64,000 nucleotides of DNA from Cylindrobasidium torrendii FP15055 ss-10 (lineage: Eukaryota; Basidiomycota; Agaricomycetes; Agaricales; Physalacriaceae). The stretch lies in the NCBI GenBank assembly GCA_000934385.1, contig KN880529.1:1-64000 (forward strand), in the 5' to 3' direction. A model generated the notes under the pieces. It was not told the DNA's origin. It did not search any database and saw only the letters and a list, made by a program, of their open reading frames with translations. The position numbers and the translations under genes were made by a program. Below are positions 44,945-57,162 of the stretch, in pieces; positions within the stretch are counted from its first letter, which is position 1; every line of letters begins with the position of its first letter.

Positions 44945-45283
44945 GTTTTAGCCCGCGTTCGTTTCAAGGTTGTATGGAGGTGTCGTTTAGAGAGAGTCCA
45001 AGGATGCGATGATGATGGACGAAAGAAGGACGTGCGCGACCCTGGGTATCGCTGATGCGCCATCATCGCTTTAGCACCCTTTTCGTAAATCTGCCATTTC
45101 GTTAAGCTTCAGGTCGACTAAAGAGGTGCGCATATTGCTAGTAAGCCTGTGAGAATGGCATCATAAGCAGCTATCATCATATACCGCCAGCATCAAGGCG
45201 CCTCGGTGATTCTACTGCAAAGTTCAAGTTCATTATTCCACACAGCTGCTCTAAACCATAATACATTTTCTGGCTACCAGTAC
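44945..45283. other. Intergenic, nothing recognised
   Basis: Upstream region of ARPC2 and 3' flank of the acyltransferase-like gene; no feature stands out. Confidence 0.4.
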
Positions 45284-46876
45284 TTACGGACCCTTCAGCA
45301 AAGGATCTTCCGACAATCTTTTTGCAACATCTTCGCGCAACGACACTGACACAATGATACCGTCTTCGTACCAGCGCGGACCAGGCGAGAAAGTCGGTTT
45401 GGCTTCCATAACATGAATACACCCATCCATACTCGGCATGACGGCCTCCACTGCTACAGGGCGCCCTACACCAAAGTCCACATCATAGACCTTCAATCTG
45501 ACCCAGGAAGTAACGATGGACGTGCGACGTCCAAGGAATGCACCCCATGTTCGGTATGGACAGACTTCATGGGCCATCTCGTGCAGGACATTTCCCACGG
45601 CGGCATCGTCAAACAGTTGTACCGTGCGTCTGATAGAGGCGGCAAGGTCTCCCATGCTGTCCTTGAGGCTACCGTCCGCTGCCAGATACGCCTCAACCCG
45701 CGCAAGGAAAATAGGTGAGCCCAGGAAACGGCTGGGAAGAGGTGGTTTGATGCGCTCGCGAGCGCCGAGCGTAATATTCAGGACTGCGGTGTCGTCTCCA
45801 GCATCAGCGAGCTGCGCACGTCGAGCGCGAAGCAGTATAGTCCAGATGAACGCCTGAATAGCGTCAAATTTGCTGATACGGACGTCCTGGGAGTCTAAAC
45901 CCTCGCTGCAAGCATTCCAGATCTTGTCGATGTCGTCCGCGGTAAGAAGAATTCGAGTGTCTTTCACTGGCACTCCCAAGTCCCATTCTGACCACGCCAT
46001 TGGTGTTTCTTGTTGAATGTGCTCGCTCTTGAGGTGAGGCGGGATTGTGGCGATAGTTGTTGCCCACGATGGCGTCGTGCCACTCGCCGGAGCCGCCCAC
46101 CAATCGTTGCGAGACATAGGCAGTCTTCTCGCCCGTGCAAGCGACGACTCGTCTGGAACATCGGAATCGATGTTCGGCGTAGCTCTCTGGTCCAGCAAAG
46201 ACGGGTCAAAGAGCGGGGCAACAAGTTCGCTGGCTTCGTTGTTGGCCATCCGGCGGTGAGTGCTGCTCCAGTCCGTCAGGAAAGTTGCCAAGGTTTGAGC
46301 GTCGCCCAAGACGTGCGCCATCTTCACCGCAACGACGGTGCCACCGCAGGAGAAAGTAGTGACCTGGATGATGACAGCAGGTGATTTATCGTCTTCTTGT
46401 AGATTGGATAAGGCAAGCGGAATATCTGCTGGGAAGAGGCCATCTATATGGGTAATATCACCAGCGTCCCACACCTTCGCGCCCGAAGGACGGTCTCTGA
46501 AGCGAGAGACCAAGCTGCCTTCGCTACTGGAGACCACAAAGGCGACTCCTGGACCATCTTCTGAACCATCTCCAGGAATATCCAAGTACACACGTGCAAA
46601 GCGCGCCGAATGAGCAGGAAAGTGGCCAGGCGCGCCTTTGTTAGTCAAGCGCAATCTACCCGCCCACTGGGAGTACCCAGCGCTCAATGTGGCAAGAAGA
46701 GACTTCTTGAGACGAGCTGGGTCCAGAAGAGAAGAAAATGCCCAAAGGCCCGCCGTGCAGCTGAAGTTGAGGACCTTTGAATCAAGGATGGACAGAGGGA
46801 TGGATTTCGCTCGAGAAGATTGGCGAGGATGCAGGCGTTCAGAAGACACGGTCACAATGGAAGATGATTCGCTCAT
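45284..46876 (-). CDS. BAHD-type acyltransferase family protein
   Basis: A single exon of 530 aa starts MSESSSIVTVSSERLHPRQS. The catalytic His-x3-Asp is His188-Asp192 in KMAHVLGDAQT, and a DFGWG-like structural motif appears as VDFGVGRPV near residue 467. Two similar-sized halves joined by a linker (about residues 225-300) fit the BAHD/transferase fold. Family members transfer acyl groups from CoA donors to alcohols or amines in secondary metabolism; donor and acceptor are unknown here. The DFGVG variant keeps the Asp and first Gly. Lack of introns is unusual for the region and common in this family in fungi. No biosynthetic neighbours adjoin it. Confidence 0.8.
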   Translation of the reverse strand: MSESSSIVTVSSERLHPRQSSRAKSIPLSILDSKVLNFSCTAGLWAFSSLLDPARLKKSLLATLSAGYSQWAGRLRLTNKGAPGHFPAHSARFARVYLDIPGDGSEDGPGVAFVVSSSEGSLVSRFRDRPSGAKVWDAGDITHIDGLFPADIPLALSNLQEDDKSPAVIIQVTTFSCGGTVVAVKMAHVLGDAQTLATFLTDWSSTHRRMANNEASELVAPLFDPSLLDQRATPNIDSDVPDESSLARARRLPMSRNDWWAAPASGTTPSWATTIATIPPHLKSEHIQQETPMAWSEWDLGVPVKDTRILLTADDIDKIWNACSEGLDSQDVRISKFDAIQAFIWTILLRARRAQLADAGDDTAVLNITLGARERIKPPLPSRFLGSPIFLARVEAYLAADGSLKDSMGDLAASIRRTVQLFDDAAVGNVLHEMAHEVCPYRTWGAFLGRRTSIVTSWVRLKVYDVDFGVGRPVAVEAVMPSMDGCIHVMEAKPTFSPGPRWYEDGIIVSVSLREDVAKRLSEDPLLKGP

Positions 46877-47217
46877 GATGATAAACCACTTTGTGCAATG
46901 AGCAAGGGCGATGGTATGTTGTAGTGAGAACGTACCGCTTTGTATGTTTCCGCCTTTTTTGGGTACTTCGACTTCAAGAATGCTTGCTTATGTATATCTT
47001 GGTTCGATGCAACAGAATCAGACCAAGTCATACTACCGCATGGATCGTGGTCGGCACCGCCGTTTAATGTATAGATCACCACGTGATGTTGTCAATCAAG
47101 TGTCTTACTAATCCAAGCATCTTTGATCGCTGGAGTAACATCAATTGGGGAAAGTAGATTTGGTAATATAGGGCACTAGATTTTCGTACATTATAGACGA
47201 CCTTGAAGTATCATATA
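46877..47217. other. Intergenic, nothing recognised
   Basis: Upstream of the acyltransferase-like gene and downstream of LIG4; no frame or motif supported. Confidence 0.4.
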
Positions 47218-50200
47218 TCATGGCTTGAAGTCTTTTGGACCGTCAGATAAAGCGCCCACAATGCATTACAACAGACTTACCATCTTCATCCAGGAGCGTG
47301 TTCTCATCCAAGCAGGCCTGGATGTACTCGCGAATGACTAGCTGCCTCAACTTTGGTCTAGTGACGAAGTCAGCATCCATGGAAGACATTCAAGTAATCA
47401 AATCCTCACTTAGACGTCAGTTTGATGAGATCAAGGCGCCTTGTGGTATCCCGCTTGTCCAGCAGAATGTGGGTCAGTTTTGGGTCGTTCATCTCTACAA
47501 TACGGCCGCCATTCGCCGTGATAAATTCGGCCGTTTCGTCGAATCTGTGGAATGTGTCAATCGTGTCAAAAAGAACTGTCGGCCAACCGTACGCGTTATT
47601 GATCGCCGTCTCATGTTTGTCCTTGACCTTCATGTTAAGCTTGCGCGCATTCTTTGGAGAGTCCAGATAGAAGCATAGATGTCGGAAGATGAGTTCGGTG
47701 TCATACTCCATCGCTTCATCATTCTCGCCCATCTTCACATCTTCTTTCTCTGGCTGCACCTCATCCTCCATGTTCTCTTCCTACAGTGCATGTGTAAGGA
47801 GTTGAGGGAATGAAGAAGCCATGCTGACCTTCAAATCATCCTTGCTGATAAAATCCATGTCCTCGCCATCGTCTGTATCGCTGTCATACCCCGGCTGCGA
47901 CATGGCAACCTTCACAAAGTCGTCCATATCCGGACCATCATTATCGGAATCCGCGCCATAGTCCTCATCGTCCGTAGCAGAATCATGCCTGGTATCATCT
48001 TTAGGCACGTTTAACCACTCTTCCAGCTCCGGGTCCTCCTTCGTCTCTCTCTTCGGTTCGTCAGACATCGCAGACGGCGATCTTGCCTTCGTTCTGGATG
48101 GCCCAGCGGCCTGCGACTCATCGTCCTCATCCCCGCTTTCTTCGTCCTCACCATCATCCGTCTGATCCATACGATACTCGGCGGTGAGTTGTCTGTCTTC
48201 GGTAGCATAGACAAAATAGCGTCTGTTCAGTGGTGCAGGCCTCCCCAGGGCAATCGAATCCTCTATCCAGTCCGGCGTGATGATATCGGTGGCACCCTTC
48301 TTGATGATCATCTTCACATCGTACGCTGCACACAGTCAAAAAGGATATTCGCTGGATATCCTGAATACGTACGCATGCCTGAGCCCATGAAAACCACCAT
48401 GACGCCTTGTGGGTTCTTGCCGACGATTTGCTGGTACTTTCCTCCGTTCGCGATGATCTTGGACTGCATGGCTTTCTTTTCTTGGTCACCGTCTTTAGAT
48501 TTGGCATTGGGAATGACCACTGGACTTTGGTCAACATATGATTGTATACGAGAAGAACAAACACACCGAACTTCATATCCTCGAAAACGTCCGACGAAAC
48601 CTCAATGTCTTCAACCTTGGGACCTGTGTACTCCATAGTCATCTTAGGCTACCCAGGCGTGAGTCATGTACAAAAGAGAAGAACGAGGCGAACACTCACT
48701 TTGGCCTTCGGCTTCGTCTTCTTCTTGTTAGATTTCGTAGTGAAATCGCTTTCCAGCTTCCGTTTTGCAACATTCTTCACGCTTTCCATAACGCCCTGGT
48801 CCGTCATGCAATCAGCGATAGTCAAGTCTGTTCGTATAGACATGGCGCGGGGAAATCGCATTGTGAATCCCATATGATATCCGTCTACACCTGGTTAATG
48901 GGAAACCCAGCTACAAAGAGGAATGCTTACCTGACTTGGTAACCTCTGCTGCCTTCACTTTCAAAATGAAGGAATCTTCTGGTTCGAGGTATAAATCGCC
49001 CTTGTCTTCCCGCGAGTGCTTTGGCGACAGTTTGAGGAACGAAGGAGGCTTCTTGTCGTCCCACTTCTTCCACGGGAGGGAGCGAATCCAGAGGTAGTCG
49101 GCATATGTCAATCCCGATCCAATTCGGACGTATGTTCGATATCTGCAGCGAACATCAGTATTGCGCCCTTCGACTGCAGTAGCAGAGTAGTACTTCATGT
49201 CCAAATCGTCGTCATCCCCGTTTCCTGTTTCGGCGACGGCGCAAACTAGCGTGGACACGGCACCACCACGCCCTCCGGTTCCGTAGTTACCGCCCACGAC
49301 CAGCACATCGACGGTTTCACCCATGTTGTCCTAACTTCGCTTCAAAACGGAGGTACACAATAAAAGTACAAGTCAGGCATACCATGTACTCAGGCTTGAC
49401 CTTAATCCAATCCTTGTTTCTGCCGTTCAAAACGTATTTTGAACTGGGATGCTTGATGACTAGACCCTCGCCTCGATTCTCCATGATTTCATCCATCTTC
49501 GCGCGGATATCTTCCGCTGTGCGCCCTTTGTACTCAATGGTGAATTCAATACGACCTGGAATCTCTTTCAGGCAGTGCCTCATGTTCTTCTTGCGAAAAG
49601 AGGTTGAGCGGTCGATGAGGGAGCTACCATTGAGGTAAACGATGTCAAAGACTTTGACTGCATCGAGAGTTCAACAGTGCAAAAAGGTTGTTACAATGTG
49701 GACGTACAGCAAGGGCGCGGCATGTTGGCTTTCTTAGTCTTGTCTACGCAAGCGAATGAGTGAATGTAGACAGGAGAACTAATCGGTTACCTCCAGCAGC
49801 AGTCTTGAGGGTACCGAATGGTAGATTGCGTTGTGATATAGGATCCCATACCAACATTTCACCATCTAGGATGATACTGTCCCCAGGGTTAGCCTCCTGA
49901 AGGGAACCAAAGGAAGAGAGACGCACGAGTCGACACGTTCATCAAAGGCCTTGTCAATGTACGGCGTCAAGCTTCCCTCGCCAACATGTTTCCCGTAGAG
50001 ATAGGTGTATTCCTTGCCTTTCCGCGAGCAGTAGAAATACTCATTGCCGCTCTTGTGAAGTTGCATGCGTTCTCCGTCGAGCTTCTCCTCGATAAAGAAG
50101 TCTTTCTCGCCCATCTCCTTCACCGTCTCTTCAATCTTGCGAGTTGGGCGACTGCAGAGCATTGGGGTGAACGCCTGGAACAGACGGACTGCTTTATTCT

Positions 50201-51239
50201 GTGACCATGTCAGGACCACACGCCAAAACGAATTGAGTGATAAACTAACATCCGAGTGCATACGGAAGTTCGGATCCCAGAGGCCCCAGGCGACCTTTTT
50301 GAGGTCGGAACAAGTGTTGTACATATCCTGTGCGTCTGGGTGAAATACAGCCAACACGGTTGTCTCCTTGACAGAGATGACAAGATCTTAATCGACGTCA
50401 GAAACGCATAGTTTGAAATTAGAGCGAAGAGAAGGACCTTTCAAGATTATGCGCGCAAGCCAGCGCTGGTCATCAGGCGTTGCGCGGTTATACACACGCT
50501 TCAGAATTCGCGACTGCACTTCGCTATGTGAAGATGAGATGCAGATTGGATTGACAGCCTTATGAATCTCACCGTGATCCCATGTGCGAAGCAAGTTCGT
50601 CAAGCATATCGTTCACCTCAGCTATTGTCAATGAACTCTCGACGACCGACGACCGCTTGCTTATAACCTCATGTAGAACGGTGGGGAAGTCGCCAGAGAC
50701 TTTCTAATATACTATTAGCAGATTCAGAATTTTCAAGGCAACAGATGTCTACATCTTTTTCCGTAGGCTTCTTCCAGTGAGTCAGTCGCATGGCATCTGG
50801 GTCCTTTGGATTGAGAGGGATGAGTTTGATGTAGGTTTTAGCCAGATTCTGCTCTTTCAATCCATACACAGCACGTTCGCGATCTTTCTGTATAGGAATC
50901 AGGATTGGAGCTGATGTGTGGGTGTATTGCGTCGTACAAATGGCAAAATGAGCCGGAGCACAGGATAGAGGTCCATGCCTTTCTGTTCTCTCCAATGCTA
51001 TTCCAGGGTCAGTATGTTCTAGAGCTGTAGAATAGATTCCATACAGTAAACCAGGCATTAATCAACTTCTCTTTCTTGTCACGTTTGCGCTCGTTCTGCA
51101 GTTTCTCGAAAAGGCCAGTCAAGATGCTGAATGGCGCTGTCCCTGTGTTCGGCGGTGGGTTGGGAAGGACCTTGCTGACTGTGGCGTTCGATGGCGACGG
51201 GGAGCGTGGAGGCGACGATGGTGCCGGCGTCGCCTGCAT
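47218..51239 (-). CDS. LIG4: DNA ligase IV
   Basis: A gene of many exons on the minus strand, roughly 1000 aa. The N-terminal domain includes FSILTGLFEKLQNERKRDKK and MDLYPVLRLILPF. The catalytic Lys is in FFIEEKLDGERMQLHKSG (near 50090); further ligase motifs are IILDGEMLVWD, EGLVIKHPSSKYVLNG, DWIKVKPEYM and VDVLVVGGNYGTGGRGG. Two BRCT repeats follow: the first around 48160-48640 (IITPDWIEDSIALG), the second around 47400-47770, separated by a long acidic linker. The last exon gives a C-terminus DEDDFKP. LIG4 seals double-strand breaks in non-homologous end joining with an XRCC4-type partner bound between the BRCT repeats. The start lies 205 bases from the divergent kinase gene. The acidic linker is longer than in yeast Dnl4. 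Confidence 0.9.
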
Positions 51240-51444
51240 AGTTGGATAGTGGTGGTATCAAGTCAAGGATGCACGGTCACGCGGTGCCGAATCTGGCACG
51301 CGTTATTGGCACGTGTTTGGCTGCCCCGGGCTGCCGTGAGCGCATCAGAGCCATCGGTGATCAGCCGAGTTGACCGGACGGCGGACCACCATCTCATCGA
51401 TATCCTATTCCGCTACAATCTGCATACTACCGCCTATTCTACAA

Positions 51445-53667
51445 ATGTCTTTCTCCCCGCCAACATCTTTTTCCAGTCGCGTAGCCCGCCACCGCGACCC
51501 CAAGATGGTCGGCCACTGGAAAGTCGGACGGACGATTGGGTCCGGTGCATCTGGTATACGGCACTCAGTCTGAAGGTGCTTGGTTAACACTACTTCAGGG
51601 CGTGTTAAACTCGCTCGACATGCCAAGACTGGGACCATGGCCGCCGTCAAGATTATTCCCAAGACCGTCCTGTTCTCCCACATGAGCCGCCTGAACGATC
51701 TCGAGGAAGAAAATGAACGTACAGAGCTGGCTTTGCAGCGCGAGATTGTGATCATGAAGCTCATCGACCATCCTAATATCATGAAACTATACGACGTCTA
51801 CGACACGAGCGAGAAGCTTTTTCTGATACTAGAACACGTACAAGGCGGAGAGCTATTCGACTACCTCTGCGATCAAGGGCGTCTCTCGAATTCCGAAGCT
51901 TTGGGCTACTTTCAGCAAATTATGTCTGCTGTGGACTATCTGCACTGCTTCAGCATTGTCCACCGAGACCTGAAACCCGAGAATATTCTGCTCGACGACA
52001 AAAAACAAATCCGTCTCGCCGACTTTGGCATGGCTGCCTGGGAGCCCGACCGCCTTCTCGAAACTTCCTGCGGCAGTCCCCACTATGCCGCCCCCGAAGT
52101 TATCAGCGCAATACCCTACGATGGTGCGCCTGCAGATATCTGGTCTTGCGGTGTCATTCTCTTCGCTATGCTTGCCGGCCGCCTTCCCTTCGACCATCAT
52201 GATCCTGATGAGCTCCTGCAAGTAATTATGATTGGAGAATTTGAAATGGTTATGGATATCGACCCCGACGCTCAGGACCTCCTAATGCAGATGCTGGCCA
52301 AAGAGATTACAATGCGCATCACCATGGACGATATCCATCGACACCCTTGGTTCGTTTCTCGAACGCCAAAGATCGAGGACCGTCACCCTGTCGCGCTCTA
52401 CGATTTCTCCACGCCTCTCCACTCTCGCGACGCAATCGACCTTGAGGCACTGGGCCACTTGCGAACCCTCTGGCCGAACGATTCGAACGACGAGATAGTC
52501 GCGAGCCTTCTCAGCAACGACCGCAACTGGCAGAAGGGTCTATACCAACTACTTGTCGCTTACCGCGAAAAGGCTCAGAGGCAAATCGCGCAAGCAGAAA
52601 GTGCTGCGAGAGAGGAAAGGGAGCAGCAGAAGTTTGAGCGCCGGACAAGACGGGCAGACGCACGGTACCAGACTCTCGCAGAACCAATGGTGACTCCCTC
52701 GCCCTCGTCTCTTCCTCCTCGTGCTAGCCCACCGACACCCCGGCGGGCGCGTCGCGGCTCACTTTCGGCCACACCGTCTGACGAGTCGCTCTTCTTCACT
52801 CGACCTGGGGCGCCGCGTATCGAACTCCAGTCTCCTTCAGATTCCGAACGTTCCCCAGTCCGACCACCTCTTGTCGTTCCTGTCCACCAGAACAGCGAAG
52901 TGCAGGTATTCTTCAAGCAGGTCGCCGATCGTATCGACGAGCTATACGAACGCACAGAATCTAGTCCAACATGTTCGCCTAATATGACCTTGATGCAAGA
53001 AATCATGGCTCAAACGACTGGACAGTCCAGCACATCTACACTCAGTTCGATTCGGCCGTTGACGATATCCCGCCGCAAGAAACGCAACGGGCCAACGGCG
53101 CGAGGGTTGGACAAGGAGAACGAGCCAGAGGTGAAGGGATTCATGGTTGTGGAGAAGCCACATGTCCGAATCGTTGAACCCACCAAAGGCAAACTGAAGA
53201 AGCGCCATACTATCACGAAGAAGAAGAAGGAAAAGAACACCACTGCTGGAATTACCTCGTCATCTCCAGAAAGCAAGAACAACTGGCTGCCTCAGGTCTT
53301 CCGCTTCAAGAACTCGTCTGTCCTTACATTAACCTCGGAGCACGACATGCAGACAACAAGGAACGAGTGTCGTCGGTTACTCATGGCGGCAAACGTGTCT
53401 GTGGCCGAATTGGGTGCAACAGGGATGATACTCAAATGCCGTTTGGAGGAGACAGGCGGATTCGGGAAGGTGGGGTTGATGAAGGCGGTGAAGTTCAGGG
53501 TGGATGTGAGCTCTGAGGGCGTCCTTGTGCAACATGAAAAGGGATCCATGGACAGCTTCAAGGAGGTCTGCAAACGACTGCAAAGGGATTGGGTCCTGGA
53601 TGTTCCGGGCGCGCGAACACCGCTACAGGTTGCGTCGCTACCTGGTCGCGGGGTGCTTGTGAATTAA
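51445..53667 (+). CDS. GIN4/Cdr-type (CAMKL) serine/threonine kinase
   Basis: Two exons (51445-51553, 51599-53667) give 725 aa. The kinase domain begins HWKVGRTIGSGASGRVKL (glycine loop crossing the intron), with Lys in AAVKIIPK, catalytic HRDLKPENILLD, DFGMA and the activation segment ETSCGSPHYAAPEV, typical of the Snf1/Nim1/GIN4 branch. A UBA-like region (about residues 295-335) follows, then a Ser/Pro-rich linker and basic stretches (KKRHTITKKKKEKN). The C-terminal 130 residues (VFRFKNSSVLTLTSEHD, LKCRLEETGGFGKVGLMKAV) resemble a KA1-type membrane/septin-associated domain. GIN4/Hsl1/Cdr kinases link septins and morphogenesis to Wee1 control at G2/M. Orthology within the GIN4/Hsl1/Kcc4 group is not resolved. 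Confidence 0.85.
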
Positions 53668-54020
53668 AGCTTTTACAAACTACTTTCATTTTGCGTAGAA
53701 TTCTGTGGTTTATTGGGTCATCTTTTATACAGCCTATTTACAATGCACATTCCAACCATAGCCTAGTGATTTGCCTGTTCTGTAAAGAGGCGCACCTACT
53801 ACCCACCACAATCAAACCGCCGGCCGGTAAGATCAATCGAGCCACGAGACAACTCGGTTCTCTCTTTTTCTGGTTCCGACAACGAACAACCAACCGAGCC
53901 CAACGACGACAGCATAAACGACGGCATTTGCTGCAGCTATTGTTGTGGCTGCGGAGCGCTACCTCTGGATCAACATCCCATCGCGTCCATTTCCATAATT
54001 TCCCACCTTTCCGGCTCACA
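53668..54020. other. Intergenic, nothing recognised
   Basis: Tandem gap between the kinase and forkhead genes; probably 3' UTR plus promoter. Confidence 0.4.
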
Positions 54021-56598
54021 ATGAGCGAATCCGACGTCGAACAAATGATCAGCCATCTAGGCCTCTCGCGCGAAGAATTCAGCAAGCGGCTCCTGCAGAT
54101 GCGCGAATTTATTGGCCAAGGCTCAGCATCGTTTACCCCACAAGAGACTGGCACTGCCAGCCGTGGGCGTTCAGCATCGGCATCAAGGACGTCCAAGGCG
54201 CGCTCTATGTCCCGCCAGAGCTCGAGGGCCATAATAGACGCGTCTCCGACCCGAGCAGAGACGCCTATCAAGGCAGAACCGGTCGAGTCGACGATGCCGG
54301 GGACCCGCCAGCGTGACAGCATGGAAATCGTTTTAGAGCAACAACGACGGGCGCGACGCGACAAGAGAAGTCACAGGGGGCGCATGCACAATTCATCACC
54401 ACCGCCAGGCGCGACGCGCAGTGCTGTTGGCGGCAAGAGCGGGGCCGATGGGCAGGGCGCGTCTTCTTCCCAGGTAAAGGTGAAAGTTGAGGTTCGTGGC
54501 TTATCTGCATGTTCTTGACCATTTTCTGATTGCTAATGGCCGCAACAGAGACCACCGTCTCCTTCCCCACTGACGCCACAACAAAGCAAGTATTACCGAG
54601 CCCACACGGCGTCCCAGAGTGCTGTGGCGCGCCAGCCGATCGACCTCACCCAAGCAGATTCCCCGGAGAAACCAACACCGCCGACGGCATTATTCCAGAA
54701 TCCACACTATTATCCTCATCGCAAGCCTCATGTGCCGGCATCAGCATTCACTACGCCTGTGCGCGTCCATAAAGCCATGGGAACAGCTGCAGATAGTAGT
54801 CCCGTGATCCCGACGTCTGCTAAGGCCGACGAGCCACCGTACCAGAGCTCACCACTATCATCTACACCCCAGCTGGTCTCTTCTCCGCTCTCCGCTGGCT
54901 CTCCCCGACCAGTGCCATCAGCGCGCCTGATCCAATCTGTCAGTCTCGAAGGCTTGCCGTACACGCTCCCTCCTGGCCCGTACTCGTCTCTCAAACCGGA
55001 ACTCTCCTACTCTGCCATCCTTGGACGCGCCATCTTGTCCTCCCCCGAACATCGCCTTACCCTCCAGGAAATCTACGACTGGATCACGATCGTGTTTCCC
55101 TTCTACAAACGGGGCGAAACGACATGGATGAACAGTATTCGGCATGTCCTCAGCACGACCTCCGTCTTTCGCAAGACTCTTCGCGACCGGTCGCAGGGGC
55201 GAACACAGTGGGCCATTTGGGACCAGGACCTCCACATTTTCGAAAATGGCGGCTATCGCAAACATATTCCAAAGCCCAAAGTATCGAGATGGCATAGCCC
55301 GGAGACCACACCTGCTACGAAGCGGGGCCGTAAATCGAATGCGTCGCCTCCTGACGCGCCACGGACAGCAAAGAAACGCAGGATAGACTCTTCAGCCCCT
55401 GTAGCATCTGGGTCGACGTTGCCTCTAGTTGTTCACCCTGCGCCTATTCACCAGTCGTACTACGACCTCTCTGCTCAGCATCTCGAGGAGCAACAACACC
55501 AGTCCCATATTAAGGCGACCAAGTACCTCGAAACCAGCTTTCCATCCGCGCCGGCCTCTGCCCCACCTAGGGCAAGGGTTATCGAAAGCAGGACAGCGCC
55601 AGAGAGCGAGTCCGAGGCAGAGGTTGATGTACCTCCTTCGCCTCTTGCGGGCAAAAGCTACACACACGCGCCCCTCACCAGACAAGACTCTATACCCAGT
55701 TCCGATGCCGTGCCCGAGCTTGTCGAAAACGAAAACGATAGTGCATCGAGTCCGATGGTGGGCACTAGTGAACTCGATCCAGAGGATCTCGCGAGGGATT
55801 CGGGCGTCAACCTGGACCATGCTTTCTCTTCCAACAAAGCCAAGCTGTCGCCTGTTCAATTCTGGGGCGAGCCGCCTGCGTCGAGTGACCCTGACCCTCC
55901 TTTCGACGACGACCAGCTGGCTCCTGGGATCGAGCTGGAGTTCATTGAAGAGTCTATGTTTGACAATGACAGTCCCCCGCCGCCGAAGTTGAGGAGAAAG
56001 AAGGATAAAACGGACCGGGTACGTCGACAGTCTTTATCATGTGTATTGAAATTGACCTGCTCCTCTGAAGACGGCCGAGATCACCTCGCATACATGGTCT
56101 TCAGCGCTATCGCGGCTGTCTAGTCCTGGCTCTGAAGACGGCGCGCGGCCATCCACTCCGCCACGGAAATCGGTGTTCGATAGTTCGCCGTTCTCGATGC
56201 TGTCGCCTATACGGACACCTATTTCACACAAGGGGCTGCATATGAGTCCGTCGGCGAGCCTGGCGCATTACAAGAGCAACCTGAACCCACCCCCGAGCTA
56301 TGACCATCGATTCTGGCTAGAGGATGATGACTACGACCCGTTGAAGACACCGTCGAAGAAGAAGGTTGTGACAAGCGGGGGAAGTGGTGGAGCGCTGCCT
56401 CTCACACCCAGAAAGCTGTTCCCGCTTGCGAGTGATTCGCCTTTCAGGACACCTGGAACGACGGGGAGTGTGTTCAAGAGCTTGCTGGATGCAGGGGACA
56501 GTCCTATTGGGTTGTTCGGAAAGAACAAGACAAGGATGTTGTATGATAGTCCGGAGGGGTTCGAGTCGCCGTCACCGAAGAAGACCAAATGGTGGTGA
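54021..56598 (+). CDS. Forkhead-box transcription factor
   Basis: Three phase-0 exons (54021-54491, 54549-56018, 56071-56598) give 822 aa. The N-terminal region (MSESDVEQMISHLGLSREEF) is helical, then disordered with SUMO-like sites (IKAEPVES, VKVKVE). The forkhead domain spans about residues 301-382: YSAILGRAILSSPEHRLTLQ, IYDWITIVFPFY, WMNSIRHVLSTTSVFRK; the recognition helix is close to canonical NSIRHNLS. No FHA domain is visible, unlike Fkh1/2. The C-terminus is Pro/Ser-rich with several S/T-P sites (LTPRKLFPLASDSPFRTPG), suggesting CDK regulation. Targets are unknown; Hcm1- or Sep1-type forkhead factors are the nearest guess. Intron 2 (52 bases) uses donor GTACGT. Confidence 0.85.
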
Positions 56599-57162
56599 TA
56601 TTATACACTTGCCTTGCCATCCCTTGCTCCTCCATGCGCACGCAGCGCTGTGTGTTTATTGTGTATTTTTAAAATGACGCTGACGATTTATCTATTTACT
56701 TACTGCACGTATTTTGTTTTCTGCTTTCCCCCTCCGTTCCTTTCCTTGATACACCGATCCATGCTTGCGCTGCCGTACATTTGTGATACATATATACGCA
56801 TCCCCATTTTCTTGCTCGCTCGTTGCTACTATGCAGCTTCTTCCCTATATGCCCACATGCCACGATTATGTTGTTACTTTGTTGTACTCAGGATGTTTGT
56901 AGGGCAATGAATCTAACACGCAAGTGTAGACTCATGAATGAGCTGGTCGACTGCAGCAAGCTATTGCGCCCACAGCCTGGACCATTGACAAAGTTTGCAT
57001 TTGGATCTGCAAATTTAGGTGTACCACGGAATATGGACGGTCTACAAGGCCTTCGAACAGACCTCAGAAAGTCAAAGTGGATTTCCTGGCGAGCACATCA
57101 CGTGCTCGTGTTACCGACGACGTCACTGACAGTGAGCTGGCTGGATTTGTCCACGAACGACC
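56599..57162. other. Intergenic, nothing recognised
   Basis: The first part is T-rich and pyrimidine-rich, probably the 3' UTR of the forkhead gene. No frame supported. Confidence 0.45.
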